Assembly (NCBI GenBank): GCA_023426545.1
Contig: JAFAAN010000157.1
Span: 1 to 64,000 of the forward strand
Length of the DNA stretch: 64,000 bases
Origin: Pseudomonadota bacterium
Lineage (GTDB): Bacteria; Myxococcota; Myxococcia; Myxococcales; Myxococcaceae
Direction: 5' to 3'
The position numbers and the translations under genes were made by a program. Position 1 is the first letter of the stretch; each line of letters opens with the position of its first letter. This document shows, piece after piece, positions 62,572-64,000 of the stretch. Below the pieces are notes generated by a model. It was not told the origin of the DNA. It ran no database searches and saw nothing but the letters and a program-made list of their open reading frames with translations.

Positions 62572-63423
62572 TCAGGTCTCCTCCGCGCCCGCGTCGCGAA
62601 GCCCCAGCCGCATGTCCACGAAGCTGTAGGGCGCCCAGGGGCCGGTGAATCGGAACGCGTAGGTGTTCGAGCGCGCGGCGAGGGAGCGGACCTTCTCCTC
62701 GAAGGACTCCAGCGCCTCGCGCTCGACGAGGAACGCGGCGTTGAGCAGCATCCGCTCGCCCACGGGCGGGTGTTCACGGGTGGCGGCGGCGCGCGGGCGC
62801 AGTCCGTCCATCAGCGCGTGCATGTCGCGCCGGGCGCGGTCCTCCACTGCGGCATCCATCCGCCGCGCGTGCTCGGTCTCCGATTCGTCCGGGCGGCGGG
62901 TCAGCAGGCTGTCCTCCAGCATCAGGCGCTGGAGGAGGTGCTCGCGGTGGTAGAGCACCTTGACGCCCAGCTCCACCTTGCCCTCCAGCGTGTCCAGCAC
63001 GCGCGACAGGGCGGCGTGGCCCGTGCGCAGCAGCTCATGGACCTGGGCCTCGGACGTCAGCACCGTGCCGAAGGCCACCGGGAGCAGGGTGTGCTCACGC
63101 AGGATGGCCTCGGTGACGCGCTGATGGCCGAGCAGGTTCGCCCGCGTCGGGTCCACCACCCAGCCCGGCGCCACGGAGACCAGCGCCGCGAGGCCCGCGT
63201 CCCTCACCGCGTAGACGTCCGCCGTGGGAACGCCCAGTCCGATGTAGCCGAAGGCGAGGTTCTCCGCGTCCCGGACGATGCCGTAGAGGTACCGGAGGTC
63301 ATCGGCGGGCGGGGCCTCCGGCGTTCGTGCTGGAGGCTGGGGGGAGGGAGAGGGGGGCCGCTCCGCGGAGGTGCGCCTGGCGCCGCGAGCCGTCCCCTTC
63401 CGGGGCCGTGTCGTCCGGGGCAT
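62572..63423 (-). CDS. GvpL/GvpF-family protein
   Basis: 283 residues from ATG 63423 (a GTG at 63435 overlapping the previous stop is the alternative). The first 45 residues are Pro/Arg/Ser-rich and disordered. Then 'YLYGIVRDAENLAFGYIGLGVPTADVY', 'HQRVTEAILREHTLLPVAFGTVL', 'GKVELGVKVLYHRE' and 'FRFTGPWAPYSFVDMRLGL' match the GvpF/GvpL family of gas-vesicle accessory proteins. No vesicle shell gene is in the window, and many myxobacteria have isolated members. It overlaps or abuts the response-regulator gene, so it may be part of that signal pathway. Confidence 0.82.
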   Translation of the reverse strand: MPRTTRPRKGTARGARRTSAERPPSPSPQPPARTPEAPPADDLRYLYGIVRDAENLAFGYIGLGVPTADVYAVRDAGLAALVSVAPGWVVDPTRANLLGHQRVTEAILREHTLLPVAFGTVLTSEAQVHELLRTGHAALSRVLDTLEGKVELGVKVLYHREHLLQRLMLEDSLLTRRPDESETEHARRMDAAVEDRARRDMHALMDGLRPRAAATREHPPVGERMLLNAAFLVEREALESFEEKVRSLAARSNTYAFRFTGPWAPYSFVDMRLGLRDAGAEET

Positions 63424-63431
63424 GGTGCGCT

Positions 63432-63842
63432 TCACCTCGATGGAGCGCCTCCGTGGAGGGCGAGCACGCGGCGGACTTCTTCCACCAGCGCGTCCGGCAG
63501 GCAGGGCTTCGTGACGAAGGCGTCGCAGCCGGCTCCCTTTGCTTCGTCGGACTGCCCCGTCATCGCATGGCCGGTGAGGGCCACCACGGGGATGGTGCGC
63601 GTGCGGTCGTCGTTCTTCAGCCGCCGGGTCGCCTCCCAGCCGTCGATGACGGGCAGCGACAGGTCCATGAGGATGATGTCGGGGCGCAGCTCGAAGGCCT
63701 TGTCCAGCGCCTCCTGGCCGTTCTTCGCCTCGGCGACGTGGAAGCCGGAGTACTCGAGATACTCGGCGTACATCTCCCGGGCATCCTGGTAGTCGTCGAC
63801 GACCAGCACGAGGGGCTTCGGGGTCTCACGTGGGTTCGTCAT
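63432..63842 (-). CDS. CheY-like response regulator
   Basis: 136 residues, a single receiver domain: 'LVLVVDDYQDAREMYAEYLEYSGF' (acidic pair DD), phospho-acceptor Asp in 'DIILMDLSLPVIDGWE', 'VVALTGHAM' (Thr), and 'FVTKPCLPD' (Lys). No output domain is present. Its ATG overlaps the upstream kinase stop (ATGA), so it is probably phosphorylated by it. The GvpF/L-like gene follows directly. Confidence 0.92.
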   Translation of the reverse strand: MTNPRETPKPLVLVVDDYQDAREMYAEYLEYSGFHVAEAKNGQEALDKAFELRPDIILMDLSLPVIDGWEATRRLKNDDRTRTIPVVALTGHAMTGQSDEAKGAGCDAFVTKPCLPDALVEEVRRVLALHGGAPSR

Positions 63843-64000
63843 GCGCGCCTCGCGCGTCGTGGGAAGTGCAAGGTGAAGGTGGAGCCCTCGCCCTGGATGC
63901 TCTGGAGGGTGACGCGTCCCCCCAGCATGGTGGCCAGGCGACGGCAGATGGACAGCCCCAACCCCGTGCCTCCATAGGCCCGGGTGGGCGAGCTGTCGAC
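63839..64000 (-). CDS. Histidine kinase, C-terminal end (partial)
   Basis: The last 53 codons of a gene running off the window: 'AYGGTGLGLSICRRLATMLGG' is the G2 box of the HATPase_c ATP-binding domain, followed by a strand 'GRVTLQSIQGEGSTFTL' and a basic tail. It is the sensor kinase partner of the downstream response regulator, overlapping by ATGA. Confidence 0.9.
   Translation of the reverse strand, partial: VDSSPTRAYGGTGLGLSICRRLATMLGGRVTLQSIQGEGSTFTLHFPRRARRA

Overview
This is a high-GC chromosome segment from a myxobacterium, most likely Myxococcaceae (Myxococcus/Corallococcus type). The evidence is the gene content: a DUSAM-domain protein, a four-domain ElbD-type ether-lipid enzyme, a Cys-bearing ferrochelatase of the Myxococcus type, many lipoproteins, paired ECF sigma/anti-sigma genes, and strong GC3 bias that leaves long antisense shadow frames over most genes.

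Layout. 0-2.7 kb is a decayed accessory edge: a probable IS3-type transposase tail, an SDR oxidoreductase broken by one extra G in a G6 tract, about 730 bp without a convincing gene, and a RibD/DHFR-like reductase. 2.7-15 kb holds the most interesting content, mainly on the minus strand. A ubiquitin-like protein and an E1/ThiF-like enzyme (3.0-3.85 kb) run into an array of three odd tRNA-like sequences (2.72-2.98 kb). After a 6.6 kb block of unrelated genes (subtilase lipoprotein, exported protein, endonuclease V, GMC oxidoreductase, DUF2267 protein) comes a second minus-strand cluster: Y-like RNA 2, a metallophosphoesterase, Y-like RNA 1, a Ro60 (TROVE plus vWA) protein, an unknown 326-aa protein and a JAB/JAMM metalloprotease. 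Both Y-like RNAs have a 5'/3' stem resembling the Ro-binding helix and enclose a circularly permuted tRNA: T arm and acceptor 3' strand first, then acceptor 5' strand, D arm and a complete anticodon arm. An RtcB RNA ligase lies at 26.5 kb. I read the 2.7-15 kb genes as a tRNA/RNA surveillance and repair system combined with a ubiquitin-like conjugation/deconjugation module, possibly one operon later split.

15-20 kb: two ECF sigma/anti-sigma pairs around a secreted protein. 20-31.5 kb: thioesterase, PcrA/UvrD helicase, lipoproteins, adenosine deaminase, an SDR without the usual catalytic Tyr/Lys, RtcB, GNAT, GlgC, and an FHA-GGDEF diguanylate cyclase. 31.7-40.5 kb: a five-gene minus-strand lipid cluster centred on ElbD. 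40.8-50.7 kb: SWIB protein with a histone H1-like tail, TreY-GlgX, TerC, ApaG, HemH and two lipoproteins. 50.9-57.9 kb: SNF2 helicase, a small low-GC insertion (Cys-rich lipoprotein plus DUSAM protein), Sua5 and a TIGR01777 epimerase. 58-62.6 kb: a GldA/GldF/GldG-like ABC operon with a DUF4340 protein. 62.6-64 kb: GvpF/L-like protein, response regulator, and the 3' end of a histidine kinase.

Starts were chosen by ribosome-binding sites and family alignment from memory; no database search or folding program was run.
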